From assembly GCF_000238995.1 (NCBI RefSeq), contig NC_016638.1:620001-684000 (forward strand): a stretch of DNA of 64,000 nt. The letters run 5' to 3'. The position numbers were made by a program, and so were the translations under genes. The notes under the pieces were generated by a model, which had not been told where the DNA came from, made no database searches, and was given only the letters and a program-made list of their open reading frames with translations. Below, one piece after another: positions 30,677 through 40,022 of this stretch (its first letter is position 1; every line of letters begins with the position of its first letter). This DNA is from Mycoplasma haemocanis str. Illinois. GTDB lineage: Bacteria > Bacillota_I > Bacilli_A > Mycoplasmatales > Mycoplasmoidaceae.

Positions 30677-31508
30677 TAAGATCAACACCTTTAACGCACC
30701 TAGATATTACTTTTGGCAAGATCTCGTCAAATACATTTAGCGATTCACTAAAATCCCTTTCAAGATTGGTATTGCACCAATCTTTTAATTTATCTTTCCC
30801 ATCTTCAAAAATTTCTGACGTATAAGACTTAAAATCCTTAATCTTCTGATACACTTTTTCAAGCTCTTGTTCCTGGCCACTATCCGTTAACAAAGTTTTA
30901 CCTTTTAAATAGTCTTTAATTTTTGAAAAATTCTTGGGAATGCAGAACTCCCTAACATTCAACACTAACGTTTCATTTATTTCCTTTCCTAAAGAACTAT
31001 CACATCACTTTTTGAAAATCTGGGTAGCTTCTTCAAAATTTATTTTTTCTTTTCCTTCGCCATTTACCGTGGGGGAGTAGCCTATCAAGGAATTAAACCC
31101 TGAAATATGCTTTCGAAATACATAAGCCACTTTGTATTGCTCATTTGAACTCATCAATTTGTCTATGCTCCCATCTAATTGGATAATCCTAGCTTTAACT
31201 GTCTTAGGATTATCTACACACAATAGAGATGCTCTGTTCTTAATAGGTTCATAATTTTCAGAATCCATATTACTTTTGCATCATCCCTTAACCCCCTCTA
31301 TTCCGGTTATATTCAAGGAATTCAGTAAATCCTTATTCTCCTCTAATACGGCCTTTCAGTAGTTGCTTTCCGTATCAGAAATTAATCTAAACCCTTGTCA
31401 TTCCAAATATTGCTTTAGATTACTAGGTTGAAGTGTGTGAAATTTATATCAACCACCTGCCCCTATGGTTCCAAATCCCAAAAGAACAGCATATGGGATA
31501 ATCTTCAT
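30669..31508 (-). CDS. Three-module WC-family paralog, hybrid FHTLQPS / SRC type (279 aa)
   Basis: MKIIPYAVLLGFGTIGAGG, KFHTLQPSNLKQYLEWQGF, GWCKSNMDSENYEPIKNRASLLCVDNPKTVKAR, ISGFNSLIGYSPTV, EFCIPKNFSKIKDYLKG, LPKVISRCVKGVDLII. It shares the hybrid structure of 29653-30507, with which it is tandem. ATG at 31508, 106 bp from a divergent plus gene. Confidence 0.88.
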
Positions 31509-31566
31509 AATCGACAAAACATATAGATTTAGTTTAGGCAGAAAGAGATTTTTAATCAGGAATAAA

Positions 31567-31593
31567 AAGGGGTGAAAGGGGTGAAAGGGGTTG
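31567..31593 (+). repeat. Three tandem 9-bp repeats (aaggggtga) ahead of the 31615 gene
   Basis: Copies at 31567-31575, 31576-31584 and 31585-31593 (the last ends ttg). They follow directly on an AATAAAA run and end 21 bases before the ATG. A single copy of the same unit is present near 28323 ahead of 28360. Confidence 0.8.
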
Positions 31594-31614
31594 GAATTTT
31601 GTTACTAGGTTTCT

Positions 31615-32052
31615 ATGGCTTATCTATTAACAAAGGTTGCAGTTTTAAGTGCAGGGTCTATATTAACTGTAGGAGGCGTTGTAGGAATTTCTTCCTTATT
31701 TAAATCTGGCTTTAAATGAGAGAGACCTTATTCCACTCGATATGGTTGTTGAGTTTATGAAGCAAAAACTCCTGTGTCTACTAGTGTCGGAAATAACAGG
31801 GTGGCTCGTAGGATTACGGAATTTACAAGTAATTCTTGAAGTAAAGATGAGTTTTTAAAGAAGATAGATGAAAAACAATTATGAAATAAAGAGACTCTAA
31901 AAAGTGAGATAGAGGGAGGATGTTCAAAATATGGAAAGGCATTTGTTTGATGGGGAAGGGCTAATAATACGAATGGTGAGACATGAATATATGCTAGTGA
32001 CCTGAATACAGGGAGAGATTGATTAAAAGAGAATGGTTATGCGTCACATTAA
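31615..32052 (+). CDS. Small Trp-rich protein, MSY-like (145 aa)
   Basis: MAYLLTKVAVLSAGSILTVGG, YGCWVYEAKTPVS, VARRITEFTSNSWSKDEFL, LKSEIEGGCSKYGKAFVWWG, ETWIYASDLNTGRDWLKENG. Contains eight TGA-Trp codons, so nothing longer than ~60 codons appears under the standard code. First of two tandem plus genes. Confidence 0.85.
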
Positions 32053-32139
32053 ACATTAATTTTAATTTCTTAGTACTTTCGAGCAATCGTCTCCAATAAA
32101 AAGCATGCAATCGGGGGGATTTAATACTTTTGAAGAGAT

Positions 32140-32616
32140 ATGTCTTACACGTTTTTAAAGTTGGTAGGAGTGGGTGGTTCTGCTACAGTTGTAGGGGGAG
32201 GTATTGTGATAGGGACTATAAAACTTACCCAATCCTCAAATAAATCTACTGCTTCCAAAAAGGAGTTAAGAAATCAAGAATACAAGACTCCTAGTGCAGT
32301 TAGTTGTGTGATTTATGAAGCCAAAAAGCCGGAGGAAGAAGGGGGAGCTAAGAAATTTAAGGAGTTGTTAAAGAAGTTTGAAAGTAAAGAGAAATTCTTT
32401 GAAGAGTTAAAAAGTAGGCCTGACTCCAGTGGAGATACATTTAAAAATGAGATAATAAATGCATGCGAAAACAAAAGTGGAAAGAAGAATGTGAAAGGGA
32501 ATGTTTATGTGTGATACGAGGAAACTAAGAAATGAACATATGATGTACAAATGCATGGAGATACCGATTGGGCAACGGAGGCAGGAATTACTAAGTCTTT
32601 TGAGAATAAGCAATAA
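32140..32616 (+). CDS. Small Trp-rich protein, MSY type (158 aa)
   Basis: MSYTFLKLVGVGGSATVVGGG, VSCVIYEAKKPEEE, KKFKELLKKFESKEKFFEEL, FKNEIINACENKSGKKN, GNVYVWYEETKKWTYDVQMHGDTDW. Shares with 34467 the NGKKN(V/I)-G-VY extension before the Trp motif. Ends six bases before the convergent three-module stop. Confidence 0.87.
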
Positions 32617-32621
32617 AGGAT

Positions 32622-33464
32622 CTAGTTATCTATAATCTTCTCATCTTTAATACAACGGGATTTAACTTTAGGATAATCAGTTTCTAGTACGTGAAAGCCT
32701 TCAAAGAATCCTTTGGAGGAAGATGTATTGCATCATTCTTTAAGCTTCTCTTTATTTTCTCCACCGCCCACATCCTGCTTAAAGGAATTTAAGTTCTTTA
32801 ATGCATTAAACTTCTCATCTAATTTAGATTCAGAATCATTTCCTTCGGTGATCATTTGTTTACCGGAATGATTAATAAATTCCTTTATAGTAGAAAATCC
32901 TTTAGGTTTACATAAAGATTCCACATTTGATAGAAGAAGCTCTTCTCATGGAGCATTAAGAGAATTCTCGCATCAATTTCTATAGGCCCGAACAGCCTCT
33001 TCTAAATTCTCGACGGAATTAGGAGAGTATCCGATTAAATTTAAGAAATCAGGAGTATTCTTTCTGAAAACATAAGCCACCTTATAATCATCCGTTCTAT
33101 TAAGTAAAGAGTTGAGATCCGTTCCCCTTTGAATTATCTTTCCTTTGACAGTTTTAAGATTATTAACACATAGCTTGGAAGCATTTCCTATATGAGAAAT
33201 ATAACTACCTTTGTCTAAATGGTCAGCACATCAATCTCTAATTTGATCTTCAATATTATTTCCAGAGAACAATTCATACACCAAGGAAGAGTGCTCTTCC
33301 TTAATTGCCTTTCAAGTAGATTTATCTTCGGGAGAGACAACTTGATAGCCTCTCCACTTTAAATATTGTCTTAAAGTCTTTTGGCTCCAAAAACTAAGTC
33401 CATATCAAGTTAAAAGACTAGATCCTAAAGCTGTTCCTAAACCCCCTACAAAAATAAACCGCAT
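32622..33464 (-). CDS. Divergent three-module WC-family paralog, SRC type (280 aa)
   Basis: The most diverged member: MRFIFVGGLGTALGSSLL, SFWSQKTLRQYLKWRGYQVV (EWQG replaced by KWRG), DWCADHLDKGSYISHIGNASKLCVNNLKTVKGK, FRKNTPDFLNLIGYSP, LCKPKGFSTIKEFI, YPKVKSRCIKDEK. The start ATG at 33464 follows another gene by 29 bp on the same strand. No frameshift seen. Confidence 0.85.
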
Positions 33465-33493
33465 CCACCAGCTTTCATACCAAACAACCCTAT

Positions 33494-34375
33494 CTAAGAA
33501 GGAATTCCAATTACTCCTTTAAGACATCTAAATCTAAACTTAGGATAAATCCCGCTGAACACCTTTTCTTCATAAAAAGGCTTATTCTTATTAGTCTCGC
33601 ACCAATTCTTTAAATTATTGAAAGTTTTGGGTAATTCACGACCTCCTTCATCTTCTTTCCAAGTAGATAATTCTTTTATGATTTCGTATTTTTGCATCAA
33701 TTCAAAACTATTATTATCCTCAGTCAACAACAGCTTATCCTCCTTATTCTGTTTTATTAGATCTAATATAGTAGAGAACTTCTTGGGAGTGCAAAGAGTT
33801 CTAATATTGAGAACCAGAATATCATCCATGGGCTTGTCAAGAGATTCAGAACATCACTTTTTGAAAGCCGACTTAGCAGCATCTAGATTCTCAATTTCCT
33901 TACCATGGTTACCTATTTCTGGTTTGTATCCTATTAGATTGTGGAAGCCATCAATGTGCTTCCTAAACACATAGGCTACCTTGTACTTATCATCATCATT
34001 ACTAGACATAAGCTTACTAATATCTCCATCTAATTGGATAATCCTAGCTTTAACTGTCTTGGGATTATCTACGCATAGAGAAACGGCATAAACCTTAAAG
34101 TCATCATATTTTTCCTTGGGTAAATTATCAATACATCACTTTTTAAGATCTTCAATAGTAGGATTCTCCTTGCCAGTAGCCTTCTTGGCTACATCCTGAC
34201 TATCCTCTAATACAGCCTTTCAGTAGTTATCGCTAGAATGAGAAATTAAATTTAAGCCTTGCCATTCTAAATACTCCTTTAAGGTTCTAGGAGTAAGACT
34301 GCTAAACTTGTATAAACCACCAAGACCTGTTGCCCCTATACCTAATAAAAGGGTAAAAACCGAAATGAACCTCAT
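33494..34375 (-). CDS. Three-module WC-family paralog, FSSLTPR type (293 aa)
   Basis: MRFISVFTLLLGIGATGLGG, KFSSLTPRTLKEYLEWQGL, KKWCIDNLPKEKYDDFKVYAVSLCVDNPKTVKARI, IDGFHNLIGYKPEIGN, TLCTPKKFSTILDLI, YPKFRFRCLKGVIGIPS. The pre-module block KKATGKENPTIEDL resembles the MAKLFP subtype (TGKDSPQEKD), so it combines features of two subtypes. Confidence 0.88.
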
Positions 34376-34466
34376 ATCGGAAGTAGGGATTTAAACAAAA
34401 ACAGTAGGAGATACTAAAGAATTAAAATATTTTTCGGATTAGATAAGAGATTAATCAACAATAACT

Positions 34467-34973
34467 TTGTCTTACAGTTTGTTAAAGCTTGCCGGATTAG
34501 GAGGTTTAGTGGTGGCAGCAGGGGGAGGAATGGTCCTTGGAACTATGAAGTTTTCAAGTACCGAAAAATCAACACCTAAAGTCATAGGAACTGTTGTTCA
34601 AAGAAAAAATCCAGTCTTATCTTCAGTCCCAATTCCTGAGGGACCTGCTTGTATTATTTACGAAGCTAAAAAGAGAGATGGGGTAGATGAATTTACAGAA
34701 ATTCTTAGAAAGTTTGAAAACAAGGAAGAGTTCTTCAAAGAGTTACAGACTAGGCAGAGTGTAAATGACAATGCATTAAAAGCTGAATTAGATGATGCTT
34801 GTAATAATCGAAATGGAAAGAAGAACATAAATGGGCATGTTTACCTTTGATATGGACCTAATGGCCAGGGGAAAAATACGTGATTCTATGCTACACGAAT
34901 GCATGATAAGGGTATTGATTGATCGAATAGAGCTATCAAAACATATGAAACTAGGAATCCACAAACCCACTAA
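34467..34973 (+). CDS. Small Trp-rich protein, MSY type (168 aa)
   Basis: TTG start at 34467, aligned with the ATG of MSY paralogs. SYSLLKLAGLGGLVVAAGGG, ACIIYEAKKRDG, EFTEILRKFENKEEFFKEL, LKAELDDACNNRNGKKN, GHVYLWYGPNGQG, NTWFYATRMHDKGIDW. The last bases overlap the stop of the convergent gene at 34970. Confidence 0.85.
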
Positions 34974-35821
34974 TTTACCTGTTCATCCAAACATCTATAT
35001 CTAAACTTAGGATAAATCTCACTGAACACGTCCTTATCAGAGAATTTTTTACCCTTATTCTCATAACACCATGCCTTTAAATCCTCATTACTACTATTAG
35101 AGAGCTTACCTTCCGACATTCAAGATTTTAAATCCTTAATACTCTGGTACTTCTGTTCCAACTGACTGGATTTATCATTCTCAGTAAGAAGTAATGATGC
35201 TTCCCCTCTTTTCCTTATTAAATCCTCGATGGAAGAGAATCCTTTTGGAGTACATAAGGTTTTAACATTACGAACTAAAGTATCCTCAGCAGGCTTCCCT
35301 AAAGAATCAACACAGAACTGCTTAAAAGCATTTTTTGCCTTTTCTAAATCCTCCTTTTCACGTCCATTGTTATCCACAATTGGCGTGTATCCTATTAAGT
35401 TATGGAAGTCTTTGATATGCTTTCTAAATAAATAGGCCACTTTGTAATCGTCATCTGAAGAAATTAGACCATCCGCGCTTCCATAAAGTTGAATCATCCT
35501 TGATTTAACTGTCCTAGGCTTATCTGCACATAAATAGACGGCAGTAGATATGAGGTGATCATAACTTCGCACTTCCAAATTATTCCTACATCATTGTTTT
35601 AAATCTTCCGTGTTGGAATTTAAACTCAGACGTACAATTAACTCCCCATTCTCATCCAAAATCGCCTTTCAATAATTCTCTTCGGCATCGGAAAGCAATC
35701 TAAATCCTTGTCATTCCAGATACTCTCTGAGGGTCTTCGGCTTAAGATGATGAAACTTATATCATCCACCAATTCCCGCAACACTAATACCCGCTACAGC
35801 AACAATAGAAAGCGTTTTCAT
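34970..35821 (-). CDS. Three-module WC-family paralog, FHHLKPK subtype (283 aa)
   Basis: MKTLSIVAVAGISVAGIGG, KFHHLKPKTLREYLEWQGF, QWCRNNLEVRSYDHLISTAVYLCADKPRTVKSRMIQL (VDNP changed to ADKP), IKDFHNLIGYTPIV, QFCVDSL (the usual module-2 WC is FC), TLCTPKGFSSIEDLI, YPKFRYRCLDEQVN. Last member of the array before the housekeeping region. Confidence 0.88.
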
Positions 35822-35994
35822 ACGAAGTACTTAAGATTCGGAAACATTAAATATCTGGGGGAATATTTTTGGGGGAATCGATTGAAGTATAGGTAATTAA
35901 GAATTACAAGAAAGGAAATATATTCAAAAGATATATTCTCTAGAAGGGAGTGGATCTAAAGTAGTAAAGATAAGCTTTAAATAGTAATAAGCAA

Positions 35995-36171
35995 ATGACC
36001 GCATCTAGTATCTATAAGCTCTTTCTTGGAGGTTCCTAATTGGGAATTGGGATATTTGGTTTAGGGGCTACTTTTCTATTGCCAACTGTTTCCGAAAAGA
36101 TTCCTATAACAAAGATAAAAATTTCAGAACAAAAAGTGCCTGCTAGGGCGAAAACAAAACTTCCGTTTTAA
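35995..36171 (+). pseudogene. Truncated MSY-type relic with nonsense codon
   Basis: ATG ACC GCA TCT AGT ATC TAT AAG starts MTASSIYKLFLGGS, then an in-frame TAA at 36037-36039; the frame resumes LGIGIFGLGATFLLP and ends at 36171 after a Lys-rich stretch. This looks like the N-terminal membrane segment of an MSY-type protein whose body was lost. The flanks (35822-35994, 36172-36251) have no other gene. Confidence 0.6.
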
Positions 36172-36251
36172 ATGAAGATAAAGAAAAGTTAACTACACAA
36201 CCTTCCTCTGAAGATGAAATCCAACAAAAACCCAATAATCAATAAAAGTAT

Positions 36252-36899
36252 ATGTCTTACAAATTATCAAAGTTAATTACTTTAGCTGGAGGAGGGATCT
36301 CAGTCAGCTCTTCTATGCTCTTTGGACCTAAAGAAGAATCTACTCTTTATAAGACTACCTCCTCAAATATTGATGATAAAGAATTAAAAAGTGAACCTAC
36401 ATCTACCGAAAGAGAGCAAAGCAGAGCTACAACTGTTGTTACTAAAAAATGTTTTATCTTTGTAACAGATGCAGCTGTCGGCCAGAGGGAAGATACGAAA
36501 ATAACTAAGATTCTTAAGAAGTATGAAGATTTTGAAAAATTTCTTGCGGAAATAACAGGCAACGAATCTTTTAAAAAAGACGTAAAAACTTCAAATCAAA
36601 CTACCCCTAAAACAACCTGCACTATATATGAAGAAGATGATCCGGGAACTGGAAGCAATCGTGTATTTAAAAAGCTTTTAAAGAAATTTAATAGTAAAGA
36701 AGAATTCTACGCCGAATTCAAAACTAGGGCTCCTATTAATGAATCTGATACTAGAAAAGAGATAGATACAGCATGCAGTAAGGGAATTGTTTACGTTTGA
36801 TATGGAAATTTACGCGATAAGAAAACGTGAATCTATTCCTCATATATGCAACAAGATTGAATTAATAAGGAAGTTGATAAGAGTGCTATTTTGAAATAG
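36252..36899 (+). CDS. MSY-type protein with a duplicated central module (215 aa)
   Basis: MSYKLSKLITLAGGGISVSS, then two copies of the family unit: KKCFIFVTDAAVG...KITKILKKYEDFEKFLAEI (residues ~65-105) and TTCTIYEEDDPG...VFKKLLKKFNSKEEFYAEF (~120-160), followed by one C-terminal Trp motif (GIVYVWYGN, KTWIYSSYM). The first copy lacks the tail motif, so a partial internal duplication or fusion of neighbouring genes is likely. Its last 14 bases overlap the end of the convergent aldo/keto reductase gene. Confidence 0.86.
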
Positions 36900-37671
36900 C
36901 TTTAATTAAATCCAAATCCTCCTTAGCTAGATTTAAATATTTAGCCTTTATCAACTCCCCAATCTCTTCTTTATTCTCAGGAAGAATTATCACAGTAATT
37001 CCTAAACTCAAAAAGAAAGCGGAAATTAAATTCTTAATAGTAGCTCCATACTTAGAAGCCAAATCTACAAGCACTTGATTCTTAGCATACTCCTCTAATC
37101 CTTCTAGAGGCCTATAGCTTTGTAATTCTATTCCCCTCTCTTGGCAATAACTTATGTACTCAGAATGCATATTACCTAAACTTATGGGAAGTTGAAGTAC
37201 ATCAGGTCTACGACCAGTGGCTTCAAATAGAGCTTCCATCATCTCAATAGTAAAATCTCCCAAACCAATTCTCTTAGTTTGACCTCTAATCTGACAATCA
37301 ATTAATTGCTTTCAAGCCGTAATATTTTTCTCTATGGTATCGGCGGGAGCATGAAGAAGATAGGAGTCCATGTAATTATTGACTCCTATCTTGGAAAGAG
37401 CAAACTTTAAAGACTTATTAACTCCTCCCGGGAATTTAGAGGGTCATACCTTGGATTGAAAAGCCACATTGAATCGAAAAGACATATCTTCCTTCTTAAT
37501 ATTACGAAGGGCCATTCCGATGTATGGTTCATTACCATACCTCCAGGCACAATCTACAAAATCATATTCGTAAAGACTAACTTCCCTAAGGTACTCCGTT
37601 AAAATCTCTTGCTCCCTAAAAATCTCCGTACCAAAGCCTATCTTAGCTTTGATTGCAACTTTTGTATGAAT
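36886..37671 (-). CDS. Aldo/keto reductase family protein (~261 aa)
   Basis: NADPH-dependent oxidoreductase fold. The catalytic tetrad expected for the family is present in context: Asp and Tyr in FVDCAWRYGNE, Lys in FQSKVW, His in YLLHAPAD. Later elements: TKRIGLGDF, LQLPISLGN, YCQERGIELQSYRPLE. No ATG, GTG or TTG is available in frame near the KIGFGT N-terminal strand; ATT at 37671 is used provisionally, with ATC at 37653 as alternative. Last gene of the ribosomal-protein operon, 35 bp after prp. Substrate unknown. Confidence 0.8.
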
Positions 37672-37706
37672 ATCTAATCGAGTGATATCTTAACTTTAAG
37701 ACGATT

Positions 37707-37997
37707 CTACTCCTCCCATATAAATTTAACACATTTAGGATAGTTAGAAGCAATTATTTTTAAATGTCTTAAAAGGAACTTAAGCTCCCAATCTAACTTT
37801 TCATCCCTTTCTAGAAATTGGAATGAATAGCTATTTTTTTTCACAGAGATTTTTACGAATGGTAAATCCTTTCATATTTCCGCAGAACCAGTTACTAAGG
37901 CGGAAACGGCAGCACAAACTATATCTTTCCCTTTAGGGGCAAAATTGGCATGCCCCGACACCAAAAGAGAGCTTTTAGAAAACTCTATTTTGATCAA
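37707..37997 (-). CDS. prp: Ribosomal-processing cysteine protease Prp (96 aa)
   Basis: MIKIEFSKSSLLVSGHANFA followed by GKDIVCAAVSALVTGS: the His of SGHA (~16) and Cys of DIVCAAVSAL (~28) are the signature catalytic residues of Prp/YsxB, which in Firmicutes removes the N-terminal extension of ribosomal protein bL27. It starts (TTG) within the end of rplU, its usual neighbour. The bL27 gene itself, normally next, is not here; an aldo/keto reductase follows instead. Confidence 0.85.
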
Positions 37998-38305
37998 TGA
38001 ATGCCTAAAACTTCTAAGTTAGTGTACATAGTCCGATGCCCCTTCCACCTTTTGTGTCTTTTCTGAGAAATAAACTTAACAACTCTCAACTTCTTTGCCT
38101 TACCTTGCTTCACAATTCTTAATTCCACCGTAGCACCAACTAAATAAGGAGTATTCATATCACAGGCCAAACTAGTATCTATTCCCATAACTTCATTAGA
38201 AATCACCTTCTCTCCGACTTCCCCCTTAATGTGAGGACAATTCTCTAACACATCCCCAACCTTAGCCATATACTGTTTTCCGGCCAAACAAAAATAAGCA
38301 ATCAT
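37985..38305 (-). CDS. rplU: 50S ribosomal protein bL21
   Basis: MIAYFCLAGKQYMAKVGDVL, then VSxx-type beta segments (MNTPYLVGATVELRIVKQG) and the conserved C-terminal KRHKRWKGHRTMYTNLEVLGI, all typical of bL21, which binds 23S rRNA near bL20. Start chosen at ATG 38305, which forms TAATG with the upstream stop; TTG at 38314 would add three residues. A TGA near the end is read as Trp, extending the protein by three residues to the TAG at 37985. Confidence 0.92.
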
Positions 38306-39132
38306 TATGATCAACCCTCTTTAAAGTCTATAGCAAAAGTCTCCTGATGCATATTTTTATAACTGTTTAACGTTTTCAAGAACTCAATATCCTCTTTTTC
38401 TAGAACCACATCCTTAGCTTTTATAAACTCTGCCACATCCTCAATCTTCTCGGGAACAACTATAGGAACTACTCCCACATTCAAAAGAAAGGAAATTAAA
38501 AGAACTCTAATAGTAATTTTATACTTCTCAGTTAACTTAATTAAATCTGGATTTTGAGCATTAGCGGCTAAATCTCCAAACGGTTCGTATGCCTGTATTT
38601 CTATTCCTCTTTCTTGACAGTAAACTATTCTGTCTCATCGCATATTATTAAGGGATAACTCCACTTGTAAGAAATCAGGGCGAACCCCTGTTTTTTCGTA
38701 AAGCTTCTCAATCATATCTTTATCGAAATTCCCTAATCCTATCTTCCTAACTAACTTACATTTCCTGCAATCAATAAGCTGCCTTCAAGCCAATAAATTC
38801 ACTTCCATATCTGGATGTGGTCTATGAAGCATATATCCATCTATTATGGTACTAATTCCTATCTTACCAATGGAAAACTTAATGGTTTTAGGAATTCCTT
38901 GAGAATATTGAGTTGGTCAAGCTTTAGATTGAAAAGGAAGGGTGCAATCATAGTCATCTCCCAAATTTTGCTTAAGTACTCTTATTCCGGATCCAATAAT
39001 AGCTTCATTACCGTGTCTCCAAGCGCAATCAACAAAGTCGTAATTAAACTTCTCCAACTCCTTAAATAAGTCGGATACAAAATCTTGGTCCCTATAGGTA
39101 TGGGTACCTATACCTATCTTTGACAAATTCAA
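38305..39132 (-). CDS. Aldo/keto reductase paralog with altered active site (275 aa)
   Basis: TTG start: LNLSKIGIGTHTYRDQDF. Aligns throughout with 36886-37671 (CAW-R, LIDCRKCKLVRKIGLGNF, YCQERGIEIQAYEPFG). The equivalent of the catalytic motif reads VDCAWRHGNE, so the Tyr acid is His; Lys (FQSKAW) and His (YMLHRP) remain. It may have lost or changed catalytic activity. Lies between rpsI and rplU with overlaps that suggest a shared transcript. Confidence 0.82.
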
Positions 39133-39156
39133 TCTAAATTCTAAAGCACCAAGCGA

Positions 39157-39579
39157 TTAACGCTTGGTGAACTGTGGTGATCGTCTTGCTCCTCTTTTAC
39201 CAATCTTCTTTCTTTCCTTATATTTACGATTCTGAGTCAACAAACCATAGGACTTAAGAGCCTGTTTAACAGCAAAATCACTTTCCAATAGAGCTCTAGC
39301 TATTCCTAACCTTATGGCTCCGGCCTGAGCAGAAATACCTCCACCCCTTACATTAACCACCAAATCAAACTTTTTATCGTTATTAGTAAGAGAAAGGGGA
39401 TACATAAAATCCTGGATTAAAAAATCACTCTTAAAATACTCCTTGACTTCACGAACAGAATTCTTCCTAACATTGCCAACCTTTACCTCAATATTCCCAC
39501 TTCCTCCGGACAAAAGCCTTACTTTTGCAACGGCTTCTTTACGAGAACCAAATCCAAAATAGCTCTTACTTGCACTCAT
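39157..39579 (-). CDS. rpsI: 30S ribosomal protein uS9
   Basis: YFGFGSRKEAVAKVRLLSGG at the N-terminus, VNVRGGGISAQAGAIRLGIARALL in the core, and the basic tail YKERKKIGKRGARRSPQFTKR reaching into the P site; the usual end is SKR, here TKR. 140 aa, normal length. Its start lies inside the 3' end of rplM, the standard rplM-rpsI pair. Confidence 0.96.
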   Translation of the reverse strand: MSASKSYFGFGSRKEAVAKVRLLSGGSGNIEVKVGNVRKNSVREVKEYFKSDFLIQDFMYPLSLTNNDKKFDLVVNVRGGGISAQAGAIRLGIARALLESDFAVKQALKSYGLLTQNRKYKERKKIGKRGARRSPQFTKR

Positions 39580-40006
39580 AAACTTCTGGTTGCTGTGCCT
39601 CCTCTCTATATTCGGATGAAGGATACACTTTAAGCTTGTGCAAAAGTCTATCAGAAAGAGATCTATTTTTAGGTAGCATACCCTTTACAGCCTTCCTTAT
39701 TAACTTATCGGAATATTCATCAATCATCTCAGCACCACTTCTCCTTTTAATTCCTCCGGGATATCCTGAATGGCGATATCAAAACTCTTTTTCTCGCTTA
39801 TTCCCGCTCAGACGAACTTGACTTGCATTAATAACAACCACAAAATCTCCACAATCTTGATTTAAAGTAAAATCAGGCTTGTTCTTACCTCTAAGAAGAT
39901 TGGCTATATGAACACACATTCTTCCTAAAATAAGATCCTTAGCATCAATAAGATACCACTTACGACGAGCTAATCCCTGCTCTTTAGTTAGCTGAGTAGT
40001 CTTCAT
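39566..40006 (-). CDS. rplM: 50S ribosomal protein uL13
   Basis: [27 protein letters not shown] and [20 protein letters not shown] are diagnostic for uL13; then [42 protein letters not shown] (Trp) at 39779-39781 lies just before YRHSGYPGG, so the true protein is 146 aa. Sixteen bases after pepA. Confidence 0.95.
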
Positions 40007-40022
40007 TACACCTCTTTTAATT

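Noticed and set aside
10264..31593. CRISPR-like appearance of short repeats
   Set aside because: Copies are few, directly adjacent or nearly so, have no unique spacers of regular length, and no cas gene is present.
36886..37671. Aldo/keto reductase as a pseudogene because no standard start codon is found
   Set aside because: All catalytic residues and the full frame are intact; non-standard starts (ATT/ATC) are allowed under code 4, as also needed for pgsA.
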